Source: Delphinapterus leucas
Lineage: Eukaryota; Chordata; Mammalia; Artiodactyla; Monodontidae
Length of the DNA: 64,000 bases
Assembly: GCF_002288925.2 (NCBI RefSeq)
Contig: NW_022098004.1
Coordinates: forward strand, 8,563,604-8,627,603
Reading direction: 5' to 3'
Shown one piece after another: positions 45,897 through 58,870 of the stretch. Below the pieces are notes generated by a model. The model was not told the origin of the DNA. It did no database searches and was given only the letters and a program-made list of their open reading frames with translations. A program made the position numbers and the translations under genes. The number at the start of each line of letters is the position of its first letter. The first letter of the stretch is position 1.

Positions 45897-48800
45897 TGTG
45901 TTAAGAGATGAAAGCTATTAAATGTATAAGCTCCATGCTAATTAACTGTGCCTCCTGTCTGAGGATCATACAGACCCACAGAAAAGCACGCTGGTGTTTC
46001 TTACTTTACGATGCGCCAGAATGAATAGATGCGATTGTTTTCAACCTGTAATATTGGTTTTTAAAAAAAATCCACTGAAATTTACAAGGTGTATGCGTTG
46101 CTATGAAGGGAAGTGTCACAGAAGGTTAACAGCTAGCATTTTTAAAGCCTATGTAGACGTGCACACTCTAAAGAGTACTTTTTCACGCTTCGTTGTTTCT
46201 CTGGCAGATAATTTTACTAAGAAGAAAAATAAATAAATAATTGACCCCCCCCCCCTCCCCAAGCAGATGCCACGGGCAGAAGCTTTAACAGAGCCGAGCA
46301 CCCTGATTTTCTCTCGGGCCCTGGATAGTATTGTATTTATCAGTGATGCCAAACGTGGTCATTCATCAGACAGAGCCGTAAGTGAAACTAATGTTAGTTA
46401 AGTACACCCCCTCCGTGTGCTTTTTTTTTCCTCCCCCTTCTCTGCTCTCAGGCATCCACAAAGTCACCTCCCATGTTTTCTTTTTTTTCCAGAACCGTGT
46501 AACAATTTTTTACAATGTATCCGACACATTAATAGATTGACATCAAATAGGCAGAGATTCTACTTCCTGATCTCAGTGAGGAAATGATGTGTAGATAATC
46601 ATATTTATCTGCCTTCATGCCATAACCACCTGGGCTCTCAACAGAGGCCATTCCAATGCGAGAGGGTCTATTTATTACTGAATGCGGGATTCTAAGGCTC
46701 TGAGCTTTTCCCCCTTATACCCTTACCCCGGTAGTTTTTATTCAATAACGTTGATTCGAGATACTTCTGCTCTTAAATAGGACCTCCCCTTGCCAAACCA
46801 CCAGCTTTAAGGTTAAACACAGCGTACAGGGGGCAAATGGTAACCACACTTGCAAACATGGGGCGCAGCCGTCTCAGTAGCCACACTCCCAGCGTGTCCT
46901 TGTCTGAAATGACTGAAGTGGCTTGTGACACATTCAGAGGTTCCCGAGTACAGTAGTTGGAAGGTTTTTGCTGTTGTCTTTGTTTTTGGTTCAGACCAAC
47001 CTACTTCCGTATTCACCCTTGGCTTGATCAAATGTACTCCCCCGGTGTTCTAGGCCAATCAATGTATTTAAAAGTCTGCTGGCCACACAGGTATCTCAAT
47101 TTTTTGCCTGTCGGTAGTTAAAGACTAACAGAGATAGGTTGGAAGACTGAGGTCCACGAGTGACAACCTTTAGCCGTCTGATTTCCGTGCCAGTAAAACA
47201 CACAGCCAAAGCTGTGGGGCTTACTTCTCATATAAACATGGGATCAGAGAGGCTAGGAAGCCAGGTTCACCCGCTTTACACTGCTCGCCCGCGAGGCTCC
47301 CCACTGCGATTTACTTTCGTTTGATTTATTTTTAAATTTTGTCCCTTTTCTTGAAGAAATGTCTTCATTCTTAGGGAAGAGTTAACTACCGTGAGAGGTT
47401 ATCCTTTTTACCACTTCTGATTATTACTCAGGAGGCTAGATGAATAATTTGGGGTCGGTGCCTTCCTTGTTGTCCAGAGTAAAATAAGAGAAACCTAGTT
47501 TGTTCTCACTCTGGGCCCATCCTAAATTTAAAAGATGTCCCAAGTCCAAGGCTGGGCAGACAGTAGCCATAAGGGAGGTGGTCCAGCCCTCCAGCCCACT
47601 GAATCAGGATGAGTTCGTTTGTTTTTGTATTTGTTTAAAAACAGAGCAGGAGCCTTCACCCACCTTCTGATAACACTGCTTTTCTCACTTTTTATATAAA
47701 TCTTCAAAATCTAGACATCACACAGCCCCAGAAAAGGGAAATTCTCTCCAAGCCTGGCTCCACCACGGCTCTTGAACAAGCCCAGCTCTGTCTGGCATTT
47801 TTTTTTTCTCCAGCGGGGGTAGGGGACAGGGTGAGAGAATTTCAGTCTCCCAGGCTGTCTCATGATTGCCGGGGCATAAAGAAGTACAGTCCTGCAACAA
47901 TGTGGGAACATCTTTACCCTTTAGAGAGGGACAAAACAAAAAACAAAGCAAATCAAATTGCTTGGCACGAAGGCGTAGCAAAACCCCAGGCTCTCCATTC
48001 CTTGTAGCATCTGTGGGAGGTGAGAAATGAGGCAAGCCAGAGAGAATGGTGACGCAGACTTCGAAGGCAAGAGTCACCCAGTGTACACATTTGCACACAG
48101 GTGCAAACCAGGTTCAGCTGTCCGTTTCTTTCCTGTATGTTCACGTGTGTTTCTGTTTTGAAAATTTTAGAGATCGAACCCCAATTAAGAGCCCCGAGGA
48201 AATTGCAAATGTCTTAATTTGGGGGCATTTATAAATATTTCAATCTGTGATTTTGCAGTGGGGACATTTGAGACATTGGATGTGTTATGCCCGTATTTCT
48301 GTGGTCACCGCAGTAGGTTTGATGGCATCGTGACTGTTTTTATTGCTTAAATTTGAAAGCCCTTTGTGTGTTTTCCCTAAGTTTGCCCAATATAACAAGG
48401 CCAATATAGAAAGAACACATCAACGGCACGCAGAAATCAGACCTTTCTATGAATGTGCATCAGAGTTGGACAGTTTTAAGAAATTCACAAAATGCATTTT
48501 CCACAGAGAGGCTATGATTGGAATGCACAGTTCTCTACCCAGATCGCAGTCATCTGCTAAGCACCTCTTCCCTGTTGAACACAATTCATTTTCTTTTCCT
48601 TTCTTTTTGTCAAGTAACAATTTTTTCTATAATTAGAACTCCGGATTGCAAAATCACATTCCTCCCTTCTCCACAGATTCTTGGATCTTTAGTTAGGATT
48701 AGAAAGGGGCATTAATTCAAGAAGGGAGGATGAGGGAGGGGTGTCTGTGGAGCTTTGGGAGAGGAGGAGAGGAAGTAGAAATAGTTCTGTGCTCACCTCC

Positions 48801-51800
48801 CCACGCCCCCTTGGCCTCCACCCAGCCCAGGCCTGGGTGTGAGTTACACGCTGGGGATTTGGATTCTGAATTTATTCTAAATATTCTGATCACCAACCTT
48901 GAGTGTTTCCAAGCTAAGATGCCAAAGAATGGTTTTTCCTTGTGGTTGGTTCTTTCGGTTAGGAAATAGGAGAGGCCATGAAACCTTATAGAACTGGGAG
49001 AGGAGGCGTGGTAACCGCTCTCCTGAGAGAATCCCCAAAAAGGATGGTTGTGAAGGGAATCCTGGGCTGAAAACTCCGGTCAGCAGTGCCGAGTTCCCTT
49101 TTGCAACCAAAATCTGTCCTGGTTCTGCATGACTTCATCCACTTCTGGAAGGCTGTGGAAGTGGGTTTCTGGTCTCCTTTGGGGGATTTTCCAGAAGGAA
49201 AGCAGGCCTGAGGGTCCCAGAAAAATAGGCAATCCCAAACTAGGCCCAGAGGAGCAGAGGGCAGGTAGCGGCTGGTGTGCAGGGGCTGGGGGGAGTATTA
49301 CTAACAAGAGACGGACCTTGGCTTATGACCCCCAGTTGCCAGAGGTCAACTCTAGGTCATTCCTAGGGCCCTAGCTTCCCACCAGGCTAGATGTGTTTGC
49401 AGGGTGACTGACAGGCCTCTGGCAGACCCTGAAATCCCCGTGATCCCTAAAAGCAATAGAGATGTCCTTAGCTCCAGGGCTTTGGCCCCTTACCACCTGG
49501 TCCCTGTCCCATCCCAGTGTCCTCTCTATAATTTCTGGCACCTCTACCCCCCATGCCTAGTCACCAGGGCCATCAGAGAGACTCAGAAATCACTGCCTTG
49601 TACCAGAAGGCAGTCACCTAAGCTGAGCCTTTGGACCCATTAAGTCACTTCTGGGGCAGGTCCAGTGCAGACAAAGGCAGGGATGCAGAGAAGAGCTGGG
49701 AAGTGGCTCTGGCATGTCTAAGGCCAGCAGGAGCTTCCCACGCCAAGGACTTTGAAGCCTGGAATGAAGAAGATGAAGGCGGGGAGGATGCTGAGGTCCC
49801 GTCTCCCAGTTTCCATGCATCCCCTCTCCCCACGCATGCCCTGCACCCTCCACCCCGCCCGACCCCCTCCCGGTCTACGTTTTTCTGCGGGGCCCATTCA
49901 CTCTGGGCATCACTGCCCTGGCCAGGTGCACTCCGCATCCTCAGGGTCCCCTGGCCACTGCATCAAGCGCAGAAGGACAGGAAGCAGGGCCCGCGCGGTC
50001 GGGTCCGGCGGCTGCCTGAGGCCAAGAGGAGTCCTCGCGTGCCTCAGGCCCTGGGCTGCGCCCCGGGGGACCAGCAGGCTCAGGACGCTAGCAAAGCAGC
50101 TCCCCTCCGAGATGCCCGCGGCCGTGCTGGGGCACCACCGGCGGCCACTCCCAGCAAGCCCCAGGGCCCCACACCCACCCGGTGCCCGCGACCCAGCTGG
50201 GTACTTGGATTTGTATTAGGATTTGGTTTAAGGTTTCCAAGAGGACTGCCCTGGCCACAGTGGATCCCTTGGGGACATTGAAAATACCTGCTCTGCTGCT
50301 CTCTGGGGTGGGCGCATGGAAGGAGGGAGTGGGGTTCAGCCCTAAAAGGCTCCGCCTTTCACCTTGGGACACCCCCCATCCCACCTTCCAGCTGCCCCAG
50401 GAACCTTCTGCAAATAAGAGCATCAGCTCCAGATCATTTGATTTTTACTCTATTAATTTTCCGGCCCATTTCCAGATCTAGATTTTTTTTTTTTTCCTGC
50501 TCTGGTTAGAGACAGTGAAGAGGCAAAAGAAAAAGAAGGAAATCTAGATAGAGTGTTTTAAAATCTTTCTAGAAATCTCCATACAGTTGGGGTTTTCCTT
50601 GATAGAGTTTGACGTTTATTGTAGAGGAAAGCTACTCAGGAAAACTTTATTAGGATTTCACCCACAGCTCCAGCAAGAGGGGCTTGCTTGCATTCCCAGA
50701 TTTAACACAGTTGCTGTCAAATCTCAGGCACTCAGAAACTGTCTAAAGAGGAGAAACTTTAAAACAACTAATTTCAGAAGGGAGACCTTCCATGTAGGAT
50801 TTTTTTCTTACAGGGACCTTCAGTTTTTTGTATCCTTGAGTGTGAAGCAGTTAAGCATCATTGCACCTTCTTAAATAAATCCCCCCCGCTTTTTTCCTTT
50901 TTCTTTGCTTAAGGAAGGATTCATAAATGTGCAGATAAATATGTTGAAACGAAAGCAATGATCTCAGCATCTGGCGCACTTTTACACTGTCAGATTCTAC
51001 TGACATCTTTTTTCTTAGAATGGGGGAAACCTGCAGTCATCATTCTCAGATGAAATCTATTCAAAGATGATAGTTGAGTCTGTTTTCAGGCAATGGATCC
51101 AACATATTCTTTCATCTGCCATTTATCTATCTATCTAATCTATTTTTGGAACTGTAACACATTGTAGGGGGTAGGCTATTAAAAGATAAATCTACCATTT
51201 CCACATTAGGACACAGACATGATCACACGACAGAGTTCTTTTTGGCCTACTCTATGTGTTGGTAGGCGGGAGCCAAACCTAGCCTGAATGGTCTGTCTTA
51301 GAATAATGATCTTCCCATAAAACCTTCGCTGGACTTGGCATGACTCAGAGCATCGCAGGGGTCAGAGACTCAAGAGCATCTGTATGTTCTCAGGGTGCAC
51401 TGTCCGTGTTAATTCCCTGCACTGTACCGGTAGTGAGACCTTTAAAATCTTCCTTGGAATATCACTGTACATTCCTATGCTATTTTAAAAGTACTATTTA
51501 ATGGTTAGGTAAATAGGTCCCACTTTTCAAGGCTCTGTGCTAGCAGACATCTGGCTTCCACTACACCGCTGTGGTCAGCATGGAAAATCTCCTCTCCTGC
51601 TCCGCTGTGAGACCCCTTCGCCCTCCACCGCCCTTCCCCAGTGACTAGCCTAGGTGAAGGCGATGAGAACAGAAAATGGCAATGGCTTTTGGACCCCATT
51701 CAGGTGTGCAAACAGAATCTCTCTCTCCCCAGCTTTTGAAAGCGAATGCCTTGATAACAGGATGGGCTCCCCAGGTGGCCAGAGAATAGAGGTCATCTTG

Positions 51801-54800
51801 AGGAAAGGGACACCAATGATCTAAAAAGGACATCTACTTTATGAGATTTCAGGCAAGATTCCAAATACGCATTTAATGAGGTCCGATTCTTTTTCTCCAG
51901 AAATAACAGAGGCTATGAGTGAGCTGGTCAGGAAGGCAAAGGGGCATTTTGCAAAGTCTCCGTTCAATTATTGCTTTGTAATATTGTTCTAAAATTGAAA
52001 AATGCCTCACGAGTCTATGATCTCCTGTAAATATTCCTTGCAGGAGCTTAACATACGTTTGCACTGCCCCAAAGGAATTACAAAAATATTCCCTCCACAA
52101 TCTCTTAAGCTTTTAAACTCTATTCACTAGCATTTCTAAAAGAATCTGTTGTTCCTAAAGACTTTTTTTTTAAGTGACCTTATATGGGAAGTTTTCTTGT
52201 TTTGTTTTGTTTGTTTGTTTGAGATTAGCCATTTGAAGTTGAAATGGAGAATAATTGATATCACAGATAACACTTCCAGGTTTTATAACTTCAGTATGTT
52301 TCTTGTTTCTTTTTTTTTTTTTTTGGCATAGAAATAATTTATTTGGCAAAAGCTTAGTGTATACTCTGACATGAAAGAGTATTTTGTGCCGTAATGTTTT
52401 AAAAGCATTTCTAACGTGAAATGTGGATGAAAGCCCATGATGTATTTGGGACAGCTCTGACAGATATGAATACAAATTTGTTTATATGAGTATTTTAATG
52501 CATAGTCAGACTATTTAGATAAAGGGAACTGGGAAAATTATAGAGTTACGCTAAATGAAAATTTAAGTAAAAGATTCTGTCAGTTACAGCAGCCTACAGA
52601 TTTCAGCAGGTGTATGCGTTGTGTGTATTTTTTCACACCAATTGTAAAGTAATTCAAATAAAAGTGGGGCAGATTAAAGAAGAATAACTGAATCTCCACG
52701 TTGGAAAAAAAAATTAGATTGACTCACTGGTTTATCACAGTTATTGTACCCAGATTGACTGTAAGCATGTTGAATTTTTTAAATTAGATTTTAAATATAT
52801 TTTGACAGTCTGAACTTGTAGAGTATGGCTAACTAGGGGGAGAAATGACAGGTCTGCTTTGTTATTAAACTGCTGTCTGGAAAATATTGGACTCCGTACA
52901 GTAAATGATAATTATTTTGCCACTTACATTAGTATAGCTAATAGCGATAAGGGGTTTTTGAACCATAGAAAGCTAACTGCTTTGAATTACTGTGCTTTGT
53001 TATTCACTGTGAAGCAAAAAGACCTTTTTTTTTTTTTTTCTAAAACAATCTCATTTTCATATTGTCGTTCTAAGCATTCTCTACTACTAATTTAAACAGA
53101 GAGGAAGTTAATAAATAAAAGGGTGGTCTCTAAATGGTTCTGTTTGTTAGAGAGCATCTGCAATTAAGGTCATCAGTGCCAGCGGAATAGACCAGGGCCA
53201 TGGAAGAGGAGGGGGGAAGATGGAAGAGAAACAGGCCCTAGTAAAGAGCCGGGGTTTGGTTTTGGTTCCCTGGGGATGGGCAGCCTTTGAACACTTGAGA
53301 GACACCCATCAGAGACCATTCATATCCTCCTCCACTGTGAACCCAGGATCGCTTGGTTCTCTGAACTGAGGGCAGCTCTAAAGCTGATCCAGGCTGCCAG
53401 GCCAGTGGGCATCACTGTCTCAGCCCCCCAGGACCAGAGCAAGAGTGAAGAGGGGTCGTTGATAAAGCATCCCACGCCATTCTCTTCCATGTGAACCCTT
53501 CCTCTGGCAGGGCTGAGACCAGGATGCCAAGGCAAATGGACCTAAATCACTCTTCTTTTGGTCTCATTCTGCCCTTTTCATAGGTAGTTAGGCTGCCTTG
53601 AACATACTGTCCTTCTAAAGCCCTCTTCATGGTTATTAATGACCCTTTGTTTATTTTAATATATTTACTAAATCAGGTACCCAAGGGAATCCTCTACATC
53701 AGTGATGTGAAAAATCCTGTTGCCTGAAGTCAAAGAGGTACATCTTGATTTCTGATTTGCATGTGCTTGTTTTAGTGCATTTTCCATGAGGGAGACAGCA
53801 AGCAAGCAAAGCAAGTGAGGAATGCTGATCGTTTTCGAGGTGCCCAGGTCTCCTGCTTCAGTGGTTTTAGCATTGGGGTTTCACGTGTACGTAAATGGTG
53901 ATACCAGATGCTGAAGTGAAGGATGCATTGTGTGTTGAGATGAGCATGCATGCATTTTTATATTGATTTCATGACGTAGGCGTGGTGTACAGAGTACTAA
54001 TCCAGTCCGAGTAGATCTCAGATCTTTAGCCTTAACTAGCGTGAGTCTGTTGACTCATCTTTATATTTGAATGTCAGACAATTTGCGTTGTCCCCCTCCT
54101 GTGTCCAAATGTGAGTTTGGAGCCACTCCTCCCTTCAAACGTAGGCAGAGGGAGGCAGAAATGTGATTTTCACCTATGAAAAAAAATGAAATTAAGCTAT
54201 TTAAATGGGTTTTCAATTACAGGGATCCCGGGGTGAATTTAATTATGAATCCTCTTCGTTTAGAGAGCTAGACCAACACTCTTACACCAATAATTACTTA
54301 GTGTTATCGTTTTATGTATTCCTGTTACGTCTTATTGGCTAATGGAATGAAGTTTGACTTTTTTTTTTTTTTTTTTTTTATTAAATTTGCTTGCTGAGAA
54401 ATTTGCATGAAATACAGCTTTGGGTTTAAGTCCCACCGTCAAATTGCTACTGTTTAAGAAGGAGACACTTTAAGAATCCAGTGAATTGAGGGTGTCAGGA
54501 AACAGACCCGGATTTTTTCCTGCTCTTCTGATATGGTATCTGATTACTTACTTTTACACGTTGTTATAAGGACAGGCTTTGAATAACTGGACTGTGAATA
54601 TTTAACATGATTTCTTTCCTAGCCTTAAACAAAATTAACATTTTCTTTAATAGCTCTCATACATAGATTTTAACTAAGTGTACACCTTTGGGATTAATTT
54701 GTGTATCCTTTGTATGCATGCCATACCAATACTTTATTTCTTTCTCTTTCTATTCCTTTCTTTTATCCCTGTCCTTATAATTGCAGTTTGAAAGCCATCT

Positions 54801-57800
54801 ATTAAATATAATGATCCAGACACACCGGGCAGGTTTTGTTACACCGAAACCATCCATTTTGAGCAAAGAGTTAATGAACTTTTAAGGCAAGGTTCACCCG
54901 GGTCTTGACCGCCCCCCCCCCCCGTAATATTTCATATAAGGTTACTGGCGGGAGAGAAATCAAATTTCAGCTGTGAACACGATTGACAGGCGAGAGTGAG
55001 GAAGAGAAAGGCATTTGGCTAGATGGGGAATTTGGAGAGGAGGACAATTCCTCCAAGTTACTCTGTGGTATTAGATATTATAAGCTGATATATGAAAAGT
55101 TCAATACTTGATACTCCTGGGAGAGTTACTTAGTTTATTTTCAGAAAGTCACTTTGGTTAAGAGATTTCAGTCCTGGAAGCCAAAAATGGGGAATCACTA
55201 GCTTTCTGCTGTCTTGCTGATTTCCACTATGTACAACTTTGTGGCTTATTTTTGGCAATTTTCTAGGCTAGAGTGTGAGAATTAAATCACAAGCCATTTG
55301 GGGAGGCATTTGATTATTTTATTTATTCTCAGAAACACAGTCTAGATTATATTCTGGCTCTTGGGCATATTACAGAATAGTCATCCTAAGTGGTATCACA
55401 AAAAGATCAAATTCTCCATTTTCATAGCATCCCTTGATCCTAACATTTTCCATTAGTGCACATTCCAGCTTAACATACGCAAATCTACCCAAGTGCATGA
55501 TTTATCAAGGTTGTGCCTTCTAAGCAAAGTCTTCTAACATGACGATCAAGAGAGACAACAATCCCACACTGCTGTTTGATGTCAGTTTCTCCATGGTAGC
55601 ATCCCTGGGTCAGGTGTGATGTTAGCATCGTCACCATGGAAAGAAGTGATGGTGTTGCTTGACCCTAAGACAAAGAGTGGCTTTGGAATTCACCTTAGAG
55701 GCTGTCTCTTAGCGTGAATTGTCAAAAGGAGGTAACACAACTACTCGTGGTTGGCACCAAAACTGAAAGCAGGCCTTTAATACATGCTCTTTCATCTTGT
55801 GTGTTGAAACACTGATTTCAGGAGATACTGGTGGACCTTAGCCTGCTGATGTGTATGCTCTACCCATTACAGATGTTCCTGACATTGGCTAAGACCCATC
55901 CGGATGCAACCGAGCCTTAACAGAGCTGCCTTGGGGCAGGGCAGGTCGGACACATATAACATAGGGGAGAGGCCTGTTGGTAGCTTTCCTGTCACCCGTG
56001 GGAGTTTCCTGATGGAACTTGTAAAAACAGCTCTTCCCGGGTTCTAAGTACCCGTCACTTTTTTTTTTTTCCTAGTCTTAACAATTAGCTGAGTGGATAT
56101 GTTTTATCCTGACTGTACCTATGCTGACGTGAATTCAAACCAATGTAAGGAAGGCTTTACTCTGTTATGAACTGGGATATAAACAAAAAACACAGTAAAA
56201 GGACTCCGAAATCTTGTTTCTACTTTGTATAACGTGTCCTCCCACGTTGCCAGGAATCACCCAGAAATAAAACGCAAGCATGGTTTCCCAACGTCCAGTG
56301 TCAATGTGGGTACCTGAGCACAGCTATTTAATTCCAACATAAAATTAAAGATGTCATAAGCATATTTCCTTTGCAGAGTCCATCAAAATATTTTAACAGA
56401 AATGGTGAATGAGGTGTTCTCAGGCAGAGGCCATGGGAAAACACAGACAGTAAGTTTTCGTCTCCTGGTGCCTCGGTTTGAAAAACCCAAGTGAGAACCG
56501 TGGCTGGTCTTGACTGTGGCTTCACTGCAGACCCCTCAGGGCCTCTTGGTACTCAGTTTTTAGAGTAACTGCCCCGTCCTGGAAGACAGCAAGGGGCAGG
56601 ATGCTGTCTGGCACGCAGATCTGGAGAGCAGACCAATCCGTCACAGATGCCATGAGTATGTCTTAGGCACATTACATCACTGTATTTGTTGGCACTGAGA
56701 AAATAAGGGAAAATAATTCTGTTTAAAGCGTTTTATTACTGGGACTAACTTACCTAATTGTTTGTTGTTGTTGTTTGTTTAATCAGATTATGCTCCTGCC
56801 TAAGCCCCCCCATCCCCCTTTCCATACAAGGCTGCCTAATGTCTTCCTTTCTGTGGACACTGGCCCACTAGTGAGCAGATTTAATCAATTAATTATGGCA
56901 GAGCAGGTACAGGGCAAGCAGCTCAATGAACTCACATTATTTCCAGTCAACGTTAGAATGCTATCAAAGGGGCTGCTGTAAAGAAAGGAACATTATGCGT
57001 TTGGGAGCATTTGGGGGTGGGGGGAAGGAAGAAGGAATTTTTGCACTAGTATAGCACTCGTTATTTAAAACAAAATGATGCTTCTGTAAAGAGCTTTCGT
57101 TCTAAAAGCACACATTCAGTCACCTGCCAAAATCTCAGATTTATTGCTGCCGTTCACAGATGCCAATGTTGAAACTCTCCTCGCCTGCCGCTTGCTGAGT
57201 CTTTCATTTCCTCGATCCAAAAATTACTGTAAAGTTGTTTAGTGTCTGCCTTTTTTTTTTTGCTTTTCCTGGCACCTAATGAAATTATCAGCAATAAATG
57301 AGCTATACAGAAGGGTTGGGTTTGCTTTTATTTATTTATTTATTTTTTGGTCTTTTTTTTTGGCAGTATTTGGAAAATGCTGGGACAAGGGTAAGCCGGT
57401 GGGAATATTCGGAGTGCCTCCCTTTCCAGCGTCTACAGGAAATAAAGCTATTAGCATTTATATAATTTCAGATGGGAACTAATACTGAAGGGGGGAGGGG
57501 GGAGGAAGTTTCAGGTGTTGAGTGGGAAACAACACAGCCCTGACCTCCAGTATAAACTGCTGGAAGATATTACCACCTAATTAACAATCCAGGGGCGCAT
57601 CCTACACCTTCATCACTGGTGAGGTGAAAATGACAAAAAAGAGAGGAAGGGAGTTTGTTTTTTGCCATTCCCTCAGCAAGCAATCATCCTCTAATGACGG
57701 GTCATCCACATGCAGCAAGTGACGATTTCTTTTTAGTCCTTTGAGTCTATAGAAAAGCACAGTAACTTCATTTGCTGGCAGGTAGGCAGTAGAGGTGAGA

Positions 57801-58639
57801 ATTGAATTGATCTGAAATTGACCCTGCGGTCACGCCTCCTTTAAATTGGGTTCTTCAGACAAAGTTTCTTTTCTTCTTCCTGGGCTCCTGCCAGCAGCCA
57901 AGCTGAGTCTTGAGTGGGGTGGGGTTGAGGTGCAATTATTTAAAGGGATTCTGACCCCAGGGTTGAACCCCCAACGCAAAGTTACTCAGGATGGAGACCT
58001 TTTGTTACAGGTGGTGCTTAATTAAAGGGCTTGAGTCTACCGCGAAGGCGTGCCTCCGGTTTGTTTATATTTTAGAATGAGGTTCATTCCTGATGTACAA
58101 GAAATGGTGGAGGAAGCATCTCTTACTGGGCTGAAAGTTTTGAATGGAGAATAGAATTTTCTGTTTCCTTTTAAATTTCTCTTCCTTATTTAACCGCCCC
58201 CCCCCACCCCGCCTCTTTCTGATGGAGCCATTAAAGGCCTTTCAATAAATCTTAGGGTGCACACGATACCTTTGACAGTGTTGGAAATCCTGCCTTGCTT
58301 TTCAGATGGCCAGGCGAGCCTGCTGGACAGGAGGCCTGGCCTCTCTCACCTCCCAGCGGCGAGGGTCGCCAAGAGAGATCAGAAATTCCTTCACTCATTT
58401 TGACCTTTTGGACCTCAGCTGAGAACCCCTGTCTCATTCTTTGCTCCAGTGGTTAGTGCCTCCTGGTAGTTCTGTCCTGATGCTCCAAGGCTGTTTTGTT
58501 TATGTGATATCCAGTTTTCCCAGCCATTTTCTTTTCTTTTCTTTTTCTTCTTCTCTTTTTCTCCTTTTAAAGCCCGGAAGCAGTTCCTCACCACTGCATA
58601 GTAGAAGGAAGGTGCACGTGCTTTAACAGGCGTGTTTGG
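45897..58639. other. Downstream MAF flank, free of young transposons
   Basis: Long non-coding stretch with only homopolymers (C13 near 46,243; T runs near 54,360; C runs near 54,911 and 58,196), the GC patch near 50,000, and no recognised SINE, L1 or gene. AT-rich blocks with TAAT words occur, for example around 54,180-54,420 and 56,750-56,960. Confidence 0.45.
49960..50200. other. GC-rich patch downstream of MAF
   Basis: CpG-containing GC-rich sequence (ggcccgcgcggtcgggtccg and similar) flanked by AT-rich DNA. Overlapping open frames on both strands look like composition artefacts. No domain recognised. Confidence 0.4.
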
Positions 58640-58870
58640 AGATGTGAGCCGCAGTTCCCCCGTGCAGGGAAGGAGCCACAGTTTGGTATGAGGACAGGAC
58701 TTCTGTAGACCTCGGGGCTGCCCCGCGGCCCAGGGCGAAGGGCCCTCAGCCGCGGTCCTCTCGGCTCCGGCAGCCTCTGGAGACTCAGCACGCATGCGCA
58801 TGCGAGGCACCTTTCCCAGGAAGCCTGGCTTTCCCCCGTGCTCGGCGCTCTCCTGATCTAGTGGAGCCTC
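58640..58870. promoter_or_regulatory. Small GC-rich patch with NRF1-type site
   Basis: A local CpG-rich stretch in AT-rich DNA about 15 kb beyond the MAF poly(A) site. TGCGCATGCGA at 58795-58805 closely fits the NRF1 consensus and sits in a palindromic cgcatgcgcatgcg. No gene was recognised on either side; promoter or enhancer function is inference. Confidence 0.4.

Noticed and set aside
49631..50281. 216-codon frame near the GC patch
   Set aside because: Low-complexity Pro/Arg-rich, overlapped by other frames on both strands, no domain or splice context recognised.
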